Positions 15,032 through 22,702 of a stretch of 42,959 bases of DNA are shown here, piece after piece. The notes under the pieces were generated by a model. The model was given only the letters and a program-made list of their open reading frames with translations. It had not been told where the DNA came from and ran no database searches. How positions within the stretch are numbered: the stretch's first letter is position 1; every line of letters begins with the position of its first letter. Source of the stretch: a virus. The stretch spans positions 1-42,959 of IMG/VR virus record IMGVR_UViG_3300047509_000176. One strand, 5' to 3'. The translations under genes were made by a program, and so were the position numbers.

Positions 15032-17740
15032 CTATCCGCTCCTTGAGAGTGCTTTCCCCGCGGCCTTCGGATTGTTGGTGAGGTGCTGGAGGATGATGTT
15101 TCCCGCGGCCTTGCTCGAGAGATGCTTCAGAATCAGGCCTTCGTCGAGACCGATTCCGAGATTGATGTTCGAGTCGCCGAACCCGCCGCCGCCGCCCTGC
15201 ACAAGGCCGCCCTCTGCGAACTTCGGAAGAGCCAGGTGCTCGAACGAGGGGATCTTCAGGCCGCGGTTGATGGCCTCGAGATTGTGAACGCCGAACGAGG
15301 AGACCGCGTCGGCCTTGACGATGTACTCGCCGGGTGAAACGCGCGCGGGAATCGAGTCGGACTTCGGACCGCCAGGACCCGTGATGAGGCCGCCCTCGGC
15401 CGCGCCGACGCTCGCGCCCACGGAGCCGCCGCCGGAGAACCCGCCTGCAGCCTTCAACAGTTTTGTGACCAGGAGCTGGATGTACATCTGCGCGATGATC
15501 TTCGCGATGGAAGAAACCACGCTCGAGGCCAGGTTCCTGAACGCCAGGCCGACGTTCTGCGTTCCCTGGAAGAGCATGTCGAAGGCTCCCGACAGTCCAG
15601 TCGTGAGCGTGTCCTGAATCCCGGCCCTGAATGTTTTCATTTGCTGGCCGACGGTGTTCGTCTGGGTTGTGAAGCCGGCGACTTTCTTCTGAAAGTCCGC
15701 GGCCTGCGCGATTTCGTCGTCCGTCTTCGCGTTAGCGGTCATCTGGTCGGCAAGCTGCTGCAGCGCGGGAAGCTGCTGCCGGTAGAGGTCGAGGATTTGC
15801 TGGTCGGCTTGCGCCTGGAAGAGTTTGCCGTTTAAGACCTTGTCCTCGATGGCGGCCTTCTTATCGTCGAGGACCTTGATCGCGTCGGCTCCAGACTTCT
15901 GCTCGTCTTGGAACGTGGCCTGTGCCGCGACGAACTGTGCGAATGCAGCGACCTTCGCTTTTATTTGCTCGGGAGAATCGACTCCCTGTTTCAGGAGCGA
16001 TAGCTCGTATTGTTTGACCTCTACGGCGAGCTCCGCCTTGACGCCCTCCAGCCGCTTGCCCTGCGAGTCGGCCTGTTTCTTTTCAAATGCGGCGATTTTT
16101 GCGTTGTTCTCGTCCGTCAGTTTGAACTGCTCGTCGTTCAGAGCCTGCACTTTCGTCCCGGAGTCGTAGCGCGCTACGGTGATTTTCGCTTCCAGTTCCT
16201 CGACCTTGGTCAGCGCCTGGATCTCTGCCGCTCTCTGCTTGTCCTTCTCCTTCGGTTCGGCGCCTTTCTGTGCGAGCGCGGCTTTGCTGGCCTCTTTCCT
16301 GGCGCTGTTTATGCCTTGCTGGAGGATGACAATCTCTTCCTTGCTTTCGGAGATGACCGCCGCGCGGCGCGTTTCAAAATAGTCGTGGATCGAGAGCAGC
16401 CCCGCGTCAAAGGATTCCTTGTCGACCTGCGCGATTTGCTTCGCTTTAGCACGATGGATTTCCAGTTCGTCCTGCAGATGCTTTTCGAGTTGCGCGAGCT
16501 TGGCGCGTGCTGCAGCGTCGCTCGGAGCGTGGTCTTCTATCGGCGGCGCGTCGGTAGTCTTATCCGGGCGGAGTCTGTCCGCTCTCTCTTTTGCGCGTTT
16601 CGCCGCCTCCTCGTCCGACGGGAAGAGAGCGTCGTAAATTTTCTGCTGCTGCTTTTTGGCGTCGTCGTCGATTGCTGCGAGCCGAGCGACGAACTCTTTC
16701 GTGGCGTTGTCGGTAGCGGTCGCGAGCTGCGCGGTCGCGGCGCCGGCTGCCCCCGCGGTCCCGCCTGTGATGTATCCGCCGATGGCGGCGAATGTGGTCT
16801 TCGCGAACTCCTTCGTGTGGTTGAACGCGAAATCGAATACTTCCTCGACTTCGGCCGCGGCGTGGCCTGCGGTAGCGCCGACGGAGAGCAGGCCGAACGC
16901 GATGTACTTGATCGCCGTCCCCGCGGTCTTTCCCAAGTCTTTGAACGCGCCGCCGCCGCCGTCATCGCCGAGCGCGTCCAGCAGCGCCTCGCCGACGTCC
17001 GTGATCGCCGGAAGCATCCCGGCTTCGAACTGCGTCGCCATCCCTTTACCGGCATCGCTCAGTTCCTGCAGCGCGGCCTTCGCCACGCGGAAAGAGTCGG
17101 TGGTGTCCTGGTCCAGGAGCAGCCCGAGCCTCTTGACCGAGGCCGTGATTTTGTCGAACCCCTCGCCGGCTATCGCGTTCGCGACGGGGATGATGTCGGT
17201 GCCGGCTCTTTGCCCGAAGATCGCCGCGGTGATCGCGGTCTTTTGGAATCCCTTCTCCATCTGCCCGAGCCGCGTGGTCACGAGCGCGAGCATCGCGTCC
17301 GGCTTCAGGCCGATGAAATCTTTCTGAGTGATTCCGAGCGCTTTAAAACTGACCGCCGCTTTGCCGGTTCCCTGCTGGAACTCGGTGATCGTTCGCGCGG
17401 CCTTGAGGAGAGCCTTGTCGACACCCTCGGTGGACACGGCGACTTCCTCGGCGACGTGGTGGAACACGCTGAGCGTCTGCGTCGACAGCCCGGTCTTGTC
17501 CGCCATCTTCCCGATATCGACGGCGGAGTCGAAGGCCTCCTTTCCGATTCGCCCGAGCTCGAGCGCGCCGGCCGCCAGGACGATGCCCTCGAAGGCCTTC
17601 TTGAGAGACAGACCGGAACCGGCCGTCTCGTCCTGCTGCTTCTTCAGGTTTTTAAGCTGGCTGGTGAGCTCCTTGATCGCAGCGGACACGCCGGTGTCTT
17701 CGGCGGTAAGTTTGACTTTGATTTCAGGAGCATCGGCCAT
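15032..17740 (-). CDS. Tape measure protein, 902 aa
   Basis: This protein sets tail length and leaves through the tail during DNA entry. It shows long coiled-coil stretches (about 10-60 and 400-680), hydrophobic helices (about 275-300 and 735-765) and a Gly-rich segment with GGLITGPGGPKSDSIPARVSPGEYIV near 790-830, a recurrent C-terminal module of tape measure proteins. The start, just after the chaperone stop, follows GGAG. By the usual ratio of about 1.5 angstrom per residue, the tail would be of the order of 130 nm. Confidence 0.93.
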   Translation of the reverse strand: MADAPEIKVKLTAEDTGVSAAIKELTSQLKNLKKQQDETAGSGLSLKKAFEGIVLAAGALELGRIGKEAFDSAVDIGKMADKTGLSTQTLSVFHHVAEEVAVSTEGVDKALLKAARTITEFQQGTGKAAVSFKALGITQKDFIGLKPDAMLALVTTRLGQMEKGFQKTAITAAIFGQRAGTDIIPVANAIAGEGFDKITASVKRLGLLLDQDTTDSFRVAKAALQELSDAGKGMATQFEAGMLPAITDVGEALLDALGDDGGGGAFKDLGKTAGTAIKYIAFGLLSVGATAGHAAAEVEEVFDFAFNHTKEFAKTTFAAIGGYITGGTAGAAGAATAQLATATDNATKEFVARLAAIDDDAKKQQQKIYDALFPSDEEAAKRAKERADRLRPDKTTDAPPIEDHAPSDAAARAKLAQLEKHLQDELEIHRAKAKQIAQVDKESFDAGLLSIHDYFETRRAAVISESKEEIVILQQGINSARKEASKAALAQKGAEPKEKDKQRAAEIQALTKVEELEAKITVARYDSGTKVQALNDEQFKLTDENNAKIAAFEKKQADSQGKRLEGVKAELAVEVKQYELSLLKQGVDSPEQIKAKVAAFAQFVAAQATFQDEQKSGADAIKVLDDKKAAIEDKVLNGKLFQAQADQQILDLYRQQLPALQQLADQMTANAKTDDEIAQAADFQKKVAGFTTQTNTVGQQMKTFRAGIQDTLTTGLSGAFDMLFQGTQNVGLAFRNLASSVVSSIAKIIAQMYIQLLVTKLLKAAGGFSGGGSVGASVGAAEGGLITGPGGPKSDSIPARVSPGEYIVKADAVSSFGVHNLEAINRGLKIPSFEHLALPKFAEGGLVQGGGGGFGDSNINLGIGLDEGLILKHLSSKAAGNIILQHLTNNPKAAGKALSRSG

Positions 17741-17743
17741 CGG

Positions 17744-18414
17744 CTAACTCCGTAGAATCCGCGGGAGCTTCGGCGGATCTGTCTTTCTTCGCTGGTGCGG
17801 AGCCAGAGCGCTCCACACGAGCAATTCCATTTCGTAGTTCCGTCGCGCGCCGGCTCTCAAATACTCGAGGTACGCGAGCAAGAGGTCCCGCAGCGGCCAC
17901 TCGAAAACTTCGCGAACTCGGCCAGCGTCGTGGCGAGCGACTTCGCGAATCATCCCCGAGAAGTCTCCGAGGTCGACGGAGCTGCGTTCTTTGTAGGGGG
18001 GACCTTTTCGCTCCGGCTCGAAGATCTCGGGGAAGTCGTCGACGATGGTTGCCCTGACGAAAAAAAACCGACGACGAACCCCACAATCTCCTTACGCATC
18101 ACGGTCTTCTCGTCGATGTCCGTGATCGCCGCGAACCGCGCTGCGTTCACGTCGGCGTCCTTGCGGTTCCACACCTTGCCTTCTTCGGTGAGACAGCCGG
18201 CCAGGATGTGGTGCGTTTGGCCGGAGAGCAGGATTCGAGTGAGGAGTTCCTCTGCGCGCTTTTCTGGCGAGCGTCTAACGCCGTCAAGCTCGCTGAGGAT
18301 CTCGACCGCGCCGGCGGCCCGGACATGCGCGAGGATGTAGTCGTCTTGGCTTGCGGTGAGAGCTTGCGTGATGCTGCGGAACTTCCTGCCGTCGAGCGTG
18401 ATGCTTTCGAGCAT
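17744..18414 (-). CDS. Tail assembly chaperone GT fusion made by -1 frameshift, 223 aa
   Basis: The first 118 codons are those of the G-like protein. A -1 shift on the run T TTT TTT (18067..18061) then opens 105 more codons to 17744, giving FVRATIVDDFPEIFEPERKG, later MIREVARHDAGRVREVFEW and YLEYLRAGARRNYEMELLVW. This second frame has a clear protein-like composition, whereas the 0 frame after the slip is a serine-rich run (SSGQPSSTTSPRSSSRS). The arrangement before the tape measure gene is the classic G/GT system, in which the fusion binds tape measure and recruits tube subunits. Confidence 0.85.
17950..18414 (-). CDS. Tail assembly chaperone, G-like short form, 154 aa
   Basis: This is the unshifted product. 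The N-terminal 115 residues are helical with SQDDYILAHVRAAG and a conserved-looking EKRAEELLTRILLSGQ segment; the last 36 residues after the slip site are low-complexity. In related phages this form is made in excess over the fusion and coats the tape measure. GGAGGTCTGA precedes the ATG at 18414. The stop overlaps an ATG at 17953 in the -1 frame, which could alternatively start the T part separately. Confidence 0.82.
   Translation of the reverse strand: MLESITLDGRKFRSITQALTASQDDYILAHVRAAGAVEILSELDGVRRSPEKRAEELLTRILLSGQTHHILAGCLTEEGKVWNRKDADVNAARFAAITDIDEKTVMRKEIVGFVVGFFSSGQPSSTTSPRSSSRSEKVPPTKNAAPSTSETSRG
18061..18067 (-). promoter_or_regulatory. Slippery heptamer T TTT TTT for -1 frameshifting
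   Basis: Eight consecutive T on the minus strand (18067..18060) follow GG. In the 0 frame the codons read GGT TTT TTT TCG, so T TTT TTT is a canonical tandem-slip heptamer. After a -1 slip, reading continues TTC GTC AGG and stays open for 318 bases. Confidence 0.82.
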
Positions 18415-18453
18415 TCAGACCTCCGGGACGGGATCGCCGCCCGCTGACTTCGA

Positions 18454-18489
18454 GGCGGGAAGCCGGCCACGGTGGTGTGGCTCCCCGCC
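18454..18489 (-). terminator. Stem-loop between tail tube and chaperone genes
   Basis: GGCGGGAAGCC (18454..18464) pairs with GGCTCCCCGCC (18479..18489), 10 of 11 positions, around a 14-base loop. It lies in the 119-base gap after the tail tube gene. No U-tract follows on the minus strand, so it may act as an attenuator or RNA-stabilising end that keeps the tube protein more abundant than the chaperone. Confidence 0.45.
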
Positions 18490-18533
18490 GCCCCTAGAAG
18501 GACACCACGCCGGTTAAGGCGCGCCCTTTCCCT

Positions 18534-19328
18534 CTAGAAGAACGTGTACTGATAAAACGGATCGCCCGGATGGTTCGCCGAGTCGTCCAGAATATTTCCG
18601 TCGAGCGTCCAGTTTCCGTAGTCCTCCGTGATGAGACCGAACTGACCGTTCGGGTTTAGGTTCACGCGCCAGATGTCGCAGCCGATTTTCTGGCCGTCGA
18701 CTGGGTCGGGAACGAAAAGGATGTGCCCTTGAACGAACGGCACCGTGGCGCCGGCGACTTGATCGAACGAACCCACGAGCGTGTGGTAGGTGATCGTCAC
18801 CGAATGGGTCGAGATGCTCGAGCCGGCCGGGATGTAGTAGAGATTTTGGACCAGGTCCACGACAACGTAGTCCACGCCGGCCACGAGCGCGACGGCGTTC
18901 GACGTCAGCACTGGCGGAGTCGCCGGATCGGCATTCATCTGCGCCGCGCGAAAATACCGGCCGATGGCGTTCGGAGCTTGCGCCGCCGTGATGAGTGTTT
19001 CGGCAGTGACCGTCTGCACGGTTTGAGCGAGCGTCGTTTTGCCGGCGCTCATCTGCGCGATGGCGACGTGCGAGGCGGAAAAGTCCGTGCCCGTGATGGC
19101 GATTTTCGGCTGGCGCTTTTTCACCGCCGTGGCAATCAGCGTCACGTTTCTGTTGAGCGACTGGTAGAGCTCGGCGATGTCGTCCTTGAGGTCGAGCTCG
19201 AACTTTGTGCAATTCCCGAGATGCTGAAGACCCGTGGGCAGTCCTGTTGCCGGATCGAAACGGTCGAGCAGGATAGACCCCTTGCCGAGCATCGGGATGT
19301 GCGGAACTGGATACGTTAACGGCTGCAT
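18534..19328 (-). CDS. Major tail (tube) protein, 264 aa
   Basis: The product should polymerise into the tail tube. Size, position upstream of the chaperone pair, and sequence style (KFELDLKDDIAELYQSLNRN, then ITGTDFSASHVAIAQMSAG) fit phage tail tube proteins of the lambda V class. The region between about 105 and 180 is rich in beta-type segments. The start follows AGGGAGGGAAT. The stem-loop just downstream would separate its expression from the chaperones. Confidence 0.8.
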   Translation of the reverse strand: MQPLTYPVPHIPMLGKGSILLDRFDPATGLPTGLQHLGNCTKFELDLKDDIAELYQSLNRNVTLIATAVKKRQPKIAITGTDFSASHVAIAQMSAGKTTLAQTVQTVTAETLITAAQAPNAIGRYFRAAQMNADPATPPVLTSNAVALVAGVDYVVVDLVQNLYYIPAGSSISTHSVTITYHTLVGSFDQVAGATVPFVQGHILFVPDPVDGQKIGCDIWRVNLNPNGQFGLITEDYGNWTLDGNILDDSANHPGDPFYQYTFF

Positions 19329-19337
19329 ATTCCCTCC

Positions 19338-19796
19338 CTAAGACTTCGAAGTCGGATCGAGCCTGCTCGTCCGGTACCTGATGGTGATGCTCCACTTCGC
19401 CGCGGCGACCGGAGTCGTTCCCTCTTTCGAGGCCCACACCGTCCTGCCTTCTTCAACGCCGTTCGCGAGACCGCCGAACTGCTCGTCTGCTTTCACCACG
19501 GCCGCGGCCCACACGAGCACGGGATCGAGCGCTGCATCTGGCGAGACGCCACTCGAGCCGGCGGCCCGACATTCCAGGCCCACAGATAACTGCCGCTCGG
19601 TGAGCGGAGCCTTGTAGACCTGGCCGGCGAGCGGCTTCGGGACCTCGTCGTCCGCGTAGACCATGATCGCCGGCAGCGAATCGACCTCGATGGGTCGCGT
19701 TCGTTCCCGGTGAACCGTGAGTCCCGCGGGACTTCCGCCGGCGGAGAGCGCCGTCACAAGAGCGGTCAAGATTTGCTCGCGAATCGAAGTCGCCAC
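19338..19796 (-). CDS. Tail terminator (gpU-like) protein, 152 aa
   Basis: The N-terminal helix IREQILTALVTAL, followed by a beta strand and PAIMVYADDEV, is the usual layout of gpU-like tail terminator/completion proteins that cap the finished tail. It lies between the FII-like and tube genes, as in lambda. The GTG at 19796 follows AGGGG by 7 bases; an ATG four bases further upstream is in another frame. Confidence 0.72.
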   Translation of the reverse strand: MATSIREQILTALVTALSAGGSPAGLTVHRERTRPIEVDSLPAIMVYADDEVPKPLAGQVYKAPLTERQLSVGLECRAAGSSGVSPDAALDPVLVWAAAVVKADEQFGGLANGVEEGRTVWASKEGTTPVAAAKWSITIRYRTSRLDPTSKS

Positions 19797-19806
19797 TCAT
19801 CGCCCC

Positions 19807-20121
19807 TTAAACGCCGAGCAGCAATTTGGTGAGTGCGCCGTCGCCCTCCCGGAGCCGCTCGCGGACCGTGAAGTTCTTCCCGCCGGCGGACACGGCGTCT
19901 CCAATCTTCACGCTCGGAAAGGCCGACGTTTGAACCGTGAGAGTCGTCGCCAGGACCACTACCTCCCCACGGCTCGCGTCCTGCACGAGAATCTGGTCCG
20001 CCTCGTCCAGGATGCCCTTGTTGCCGCTCACTGCTCCCACGATGACCGGGATGCCGAAGTCCACCAGGAGCGCGGGAATGTCGGCATCGCCGAACGCAGG
20101 AGCAGTGGACGGCGTAGGCAT
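19807..20121 (-). CDS. Head-tail connector, FII-like, 104 aa
   Basis: A small beta-rich protein with VKIGDAVSAGGKNFTVRERLREGDGALTKLLL, resembling the strand-and-loop pattern of lambda gpFII-type joining proteins ('KVGDTV..G...F.V'). Position after the capsid gene and before the tail terminator supports this. The ATG directly follows the upstream TAA (TAAATG). Confidence 0.68.
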   Translation of the reverse strand: MPTPSTAPAFGDADIPALLVDFGIPVIVGAVSGNKGILDEADQILVQDASRGEVVVLATTLTVQTSAFPSVKIGDAVSAGGKNFTVRERLREGDGALTKLLLGV

Positions 20122-20595
20122 TTAGGACTTGGTGACCGTCGGCGCTTTCTGGCCGGTCGGCCTGACGTGCGTTTCGGGGCCGTGGATCATCTCCCCGGTG
20201 TCGGGATCGCGATGCTGCGTCGGAGCCATGCGATTCCCCTGCGTTCCGACGCGCCTCGGGTCCTTCGGTTGGCCAGGCTGCGGAGCAGCATCGCCATGAT
20301 GGACCGCCGAGCCTTCGCCCACGAGACGGTGGGCAAGCGGTCGTGGCACTTCGTGGACCGACCCCGCATCCGCGGGTGCGCCATCCAGCACGATGGACCG
20401 CGTGAGCTTGATCGGCACCGTTTCGGTGTCCCGCATCCGTTCGTGTTTTTCTTTCTCGTCGGAAAGAAAACCCGGTGCTTCCCGTCGGGGATCGAGCTCG
20501 TCAGCGCCAATCCGGCTAGTTTCGCCGGCACGGCTCGCGCGCTCGTCGGACTTTCGATCAGCAGCAGCCTCTTCTTTTTCTTTGTTCGTACTCAT
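20122..20595 (-). CDS. Hypothetical charged protein of the head module, 157 aa
   Basis: A highly charged, low-hydrophobicity and probably disordered protein, rich in Lys, Glu, Arg, Asp and Pro. A central VPIKLTRSIVLDGAPADAGSVHEVPRPLAHRLVGEG segment resembles short 'head-tail adaptor' or decoration sequences in lambda-like phages (FI position). GGAGG precedes the start. Function unknown; a DNA-packaging accessory (FI-like) is an inference from location only. Confidence 0.6.
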   Translation of the reverse strand: MSTNKEKEEAAADRKSDERASRAGETSRIGADELDPRREAPGFLSDEKEKHERMRDTETVPIKLTRSIVLDGAPADAGSVHEVPRPLAHRLVGEGSAVHHGDAAPQPGQPKDPRRVGTQGNRMAPTQHRDPDTGEMIHGPETHVRPTGQKAPTVTKS

Positions 20596-20656
20596 GAGAC
20601 CTCCGTCTCTTTTGCGGACCGCCGCGCCTGCGCGCGGGAAGAAGGTGGGCGAAAAA

Positions 20657-22702
20657 CTACGCGACGATGACGTCGGTTGCGATGACGAACGCCGGCGGGT
20701 AGAGAATCGAAACGTCGGCCATCATGAAAGTGGTGAGCTCGATCATGCCCTGCTTCTTCAGGCGATACGGGTCGACGATCAGTTCAAAGCCGCTGCCCCA
20801 CATGCTGATGATCATCTGCTCGAAGATGCCGCGAATTAGGGTGTGCAGCGTCGCGCCGCTCGTCCCCTTCGTGGTGTTCTTCTTCAGTTGGTTGGAGGAC
20901 GCCGCCGGATAGCCGTCGACGGTATTGTCATTCGCCCAGATCGGCAGACCGATGGTGTTTCCCAGTTGCGCGGTGCGCTTCAGTTTGGACTTCACGCCAG
21001 GCGTGGTGAGCCACGCGCCGGCGCCGAGCTGGTCGGTGTTGGCGTCCTCGAGCTTCTCGTTCATGAGAACGATGTCGTCCCACGTAGGCAAGCCGCCGTT
21101 CGCGGAGTCCGCAATCATGACGTAGGCCTGCACGCCGGTCGTGCCGGCGATGCCCGTCGGCTGGTTGGTTCCGCCGCCGATGAGCGCGACGCTATCGATG
21201 GCCAGCGCCTGGTCGCGCGCGAGGTCTTCACGCACGAGCGAGTCGACGTCCACGACAGCCTGTGCCAGCAATTGCCGCGAATAGCTGGTCGAGGACTGAT
21301 AGGTGTGCGGAGACGCCAGGATGGAGCCGAGCGTCAGCGCGGAGTCCGCCACGTCGGTTCCGGGATTTTCACCCACCCACGAGCCGGTCGCTTTCCCGGT
21401 CTGCTTTGGGTAGGAGACGTTCTCGCGGAGACCCGTGATGGTTCGCGCGCCGAGCTGCTTCACACGCATGGCGTTGTAGAGGAACTTGATGAATTCCCCT
21501 GCCTCCGTGAACTTCAATTCCGCGCCGGCCGTCGCGGTCGCCGAGTCCAGGCCCGCGCGGGATTTCACGCGGTCTCCGAATAGCTCCTGCAGTTGCGGCG
21601 TCCAGACGTGGCGAAGACTCCACGGCACAAACAAACCGCCGTGCCGTTCGCCTTTCCAGTTTTTCTCGATGTCCTCCGAGATTTCCGTCTCGAAAGACTT
21701 CACTTTGCGCGTGCCCGTCTCGATGTTGGTGATCGAGGCCATGATCCCACGCGCGAGGTTGTACTTCTTCTGCTCCTCGTCGGTGAGCTCCACACGGTCC
21801 TGCTTTTCGCCAGCCGGCTGCGGGAGTGGCTGCGCGCCGCGCTTGGTGACTTCATCGAGACAGAAGCGTGAGAAAGCGTCGACGGACTCGCCGTCAGCAA
21901 TCGCCTTCGCCACGCGCTCGGAATCGATTTTGTGGACCTTGCCGAGCCGAATAATTTCAGCGCCGGCGGCCCGTGCTTCTGCAACAGTTGGTTCCACGGT
22001 AACCTCCTTAGGATTCGGCTCGGGAGCCGGATTTGCACTTCGAACTAAAAATGGGTACAGCCTGTCACCTGCCTTGCGTTCGTGACCCACGGTCGGATCT
22101 GCGGGAACTCCGACCGAACTCGCCTCCATCGGCGTCCACCGCGTCGCGCGGTAGGTGTCGCCTTCCTCCTTCGAGGACTTCTCGAGGGTGTACTCGTTGA
22201 TCGAGTAGCCGACGGAGATGAACCGCCGAATGCGGTCCTGGATATCCCTCTTGATCGCCTGCGCCGTCGCGCTCCTAGAGAACCGGAGCTGACCGCGAAG
22301 CGTTTTGTCTTCGCCGACTTTCGCCTTCTCGACAATGCCAATAACAGACTTGGCGTCGTGCGAGTCGAGAAACGAAAGCCCTTTCTTCGCACGGGACAGA
22401 TCGACGGCGCCAGGAGAGTGGTCGAGAATTTCCTTGCCGAACCATCGCTCCACGGGAAACTCCGAGGAGATCGAAATCTCGAAGCGGTCGGAGTCCGCGC
22501 CTTCGTCTTCGTCCTCGTCCGCCGGGTCCGGTTTCTCGCCGGCGTCGGCTCTTGCCTTGCGGCGAAGTTCGCGAGCAGCGCGCTCCGCGTCGGTGAGGAC
22601 CCGCTTCGCGATGGGAGTCATTTCTAAAACTTCGAACTCCCTGGTCAGCATCGGAAGCTTGTCTCCGAGCTTTTCTTTTTCGCGTTTCTCTGTCGGGTTC
22701 AT
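20657..22702 (-). CDS. Fused prohead protease and HK97-type major capsid protein, 681 aa
   Basis: Residues about 70-210 are a caudoviral prohead protease: His115 in SFLDSHDAKSV, Ser163 in RRFISVGYSI, and the conserved WTPMEASSVGVPAD (189-202). Residues about 300-400 are charged and could serve as the scaffold (delta) domain. Residues about 400-681 are an HK97-fold capsid protein (ALIGGGTNQPTGIAG, then GAGAWLTTPGVKSKLK, then WGSGFELIVDPY). Fusion makes protease, scaffold and shell in fixed ratio, and self-cleavage should release the shell subunit. It begins with ATGA overlap to the portal gene, behind AGGGGGAG. Confidence 0.92.
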   Translation of the reverse strand: MNPTEKREKEKLGDKLPMLTREFEVLEMTPIAKRVLTDAERAARELRRKARADAGEKPDPADEDEDEGADSDRFEISISSEFPVERWFGKEILDHSPGAVDLSRAKKGLSFLDSHDAKSVIGIVEKAKVGEDKTLRGQLRFSRSATAQAIKRDIQDRIRRFISVGYSINEYTLEKSSKEEGDTYRATRWTPMEASSVGVPADPTVGHERKAGDRLYPFLVRSANPAPEPNPKEVTVEPTVAEARAAGAEIIRLGKVHKIDSERVAKAIADGESVDAFSRFCLDEVTKRGAQPLPQPAGEKQDRVELTDEEQKKYNLARGIMASITNIETGTRKVKSFETEISEDIEKNWKGERHGGLFVPWSLRHVWTPQLQELFGDRVKSRAGLDSATATAGAELKFTEAGEFIKFLYNAMRVKQLGARTITGLRENVSYPKQTGKATGSWVGENPGTDVADSALTLGSILASPHTYQSSTSYSRQLLAQAVVDVDSLVREDLARDQALAIDSVALIGGGTNQPTGIAGTTGVQAYVMIADSANGGLPTWDDIVLMNEKLEDANTDQLGAGAWLTTPGVKSKLKRTAQLGNTIGLPIWANDNTVDGYPAASSNQLKKNTTKGTSGATLHTLIRGIFEQMIISMWGSGFELIVDPYRLKKQGMIELTTFMMADVSILYPPAFVIATDVIVA

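Noticed and set aside
16010-17755. 581-aa plus-strand open frame
   Set aside because: Antisense to the tape measure gene, with Arg/Leu/Asp-rich shadow composition. The same applies to the 496-aa frame at 11170..12660 and the 369-aa frame at 39568..40677.
17950-18086. Serine-rich C-terminal end of the G-like protein as a functional domain
   Set aside because: It is the 0-frame reading past a slip site, and the overlapping -1 frame is clearly the conserved coding frame.
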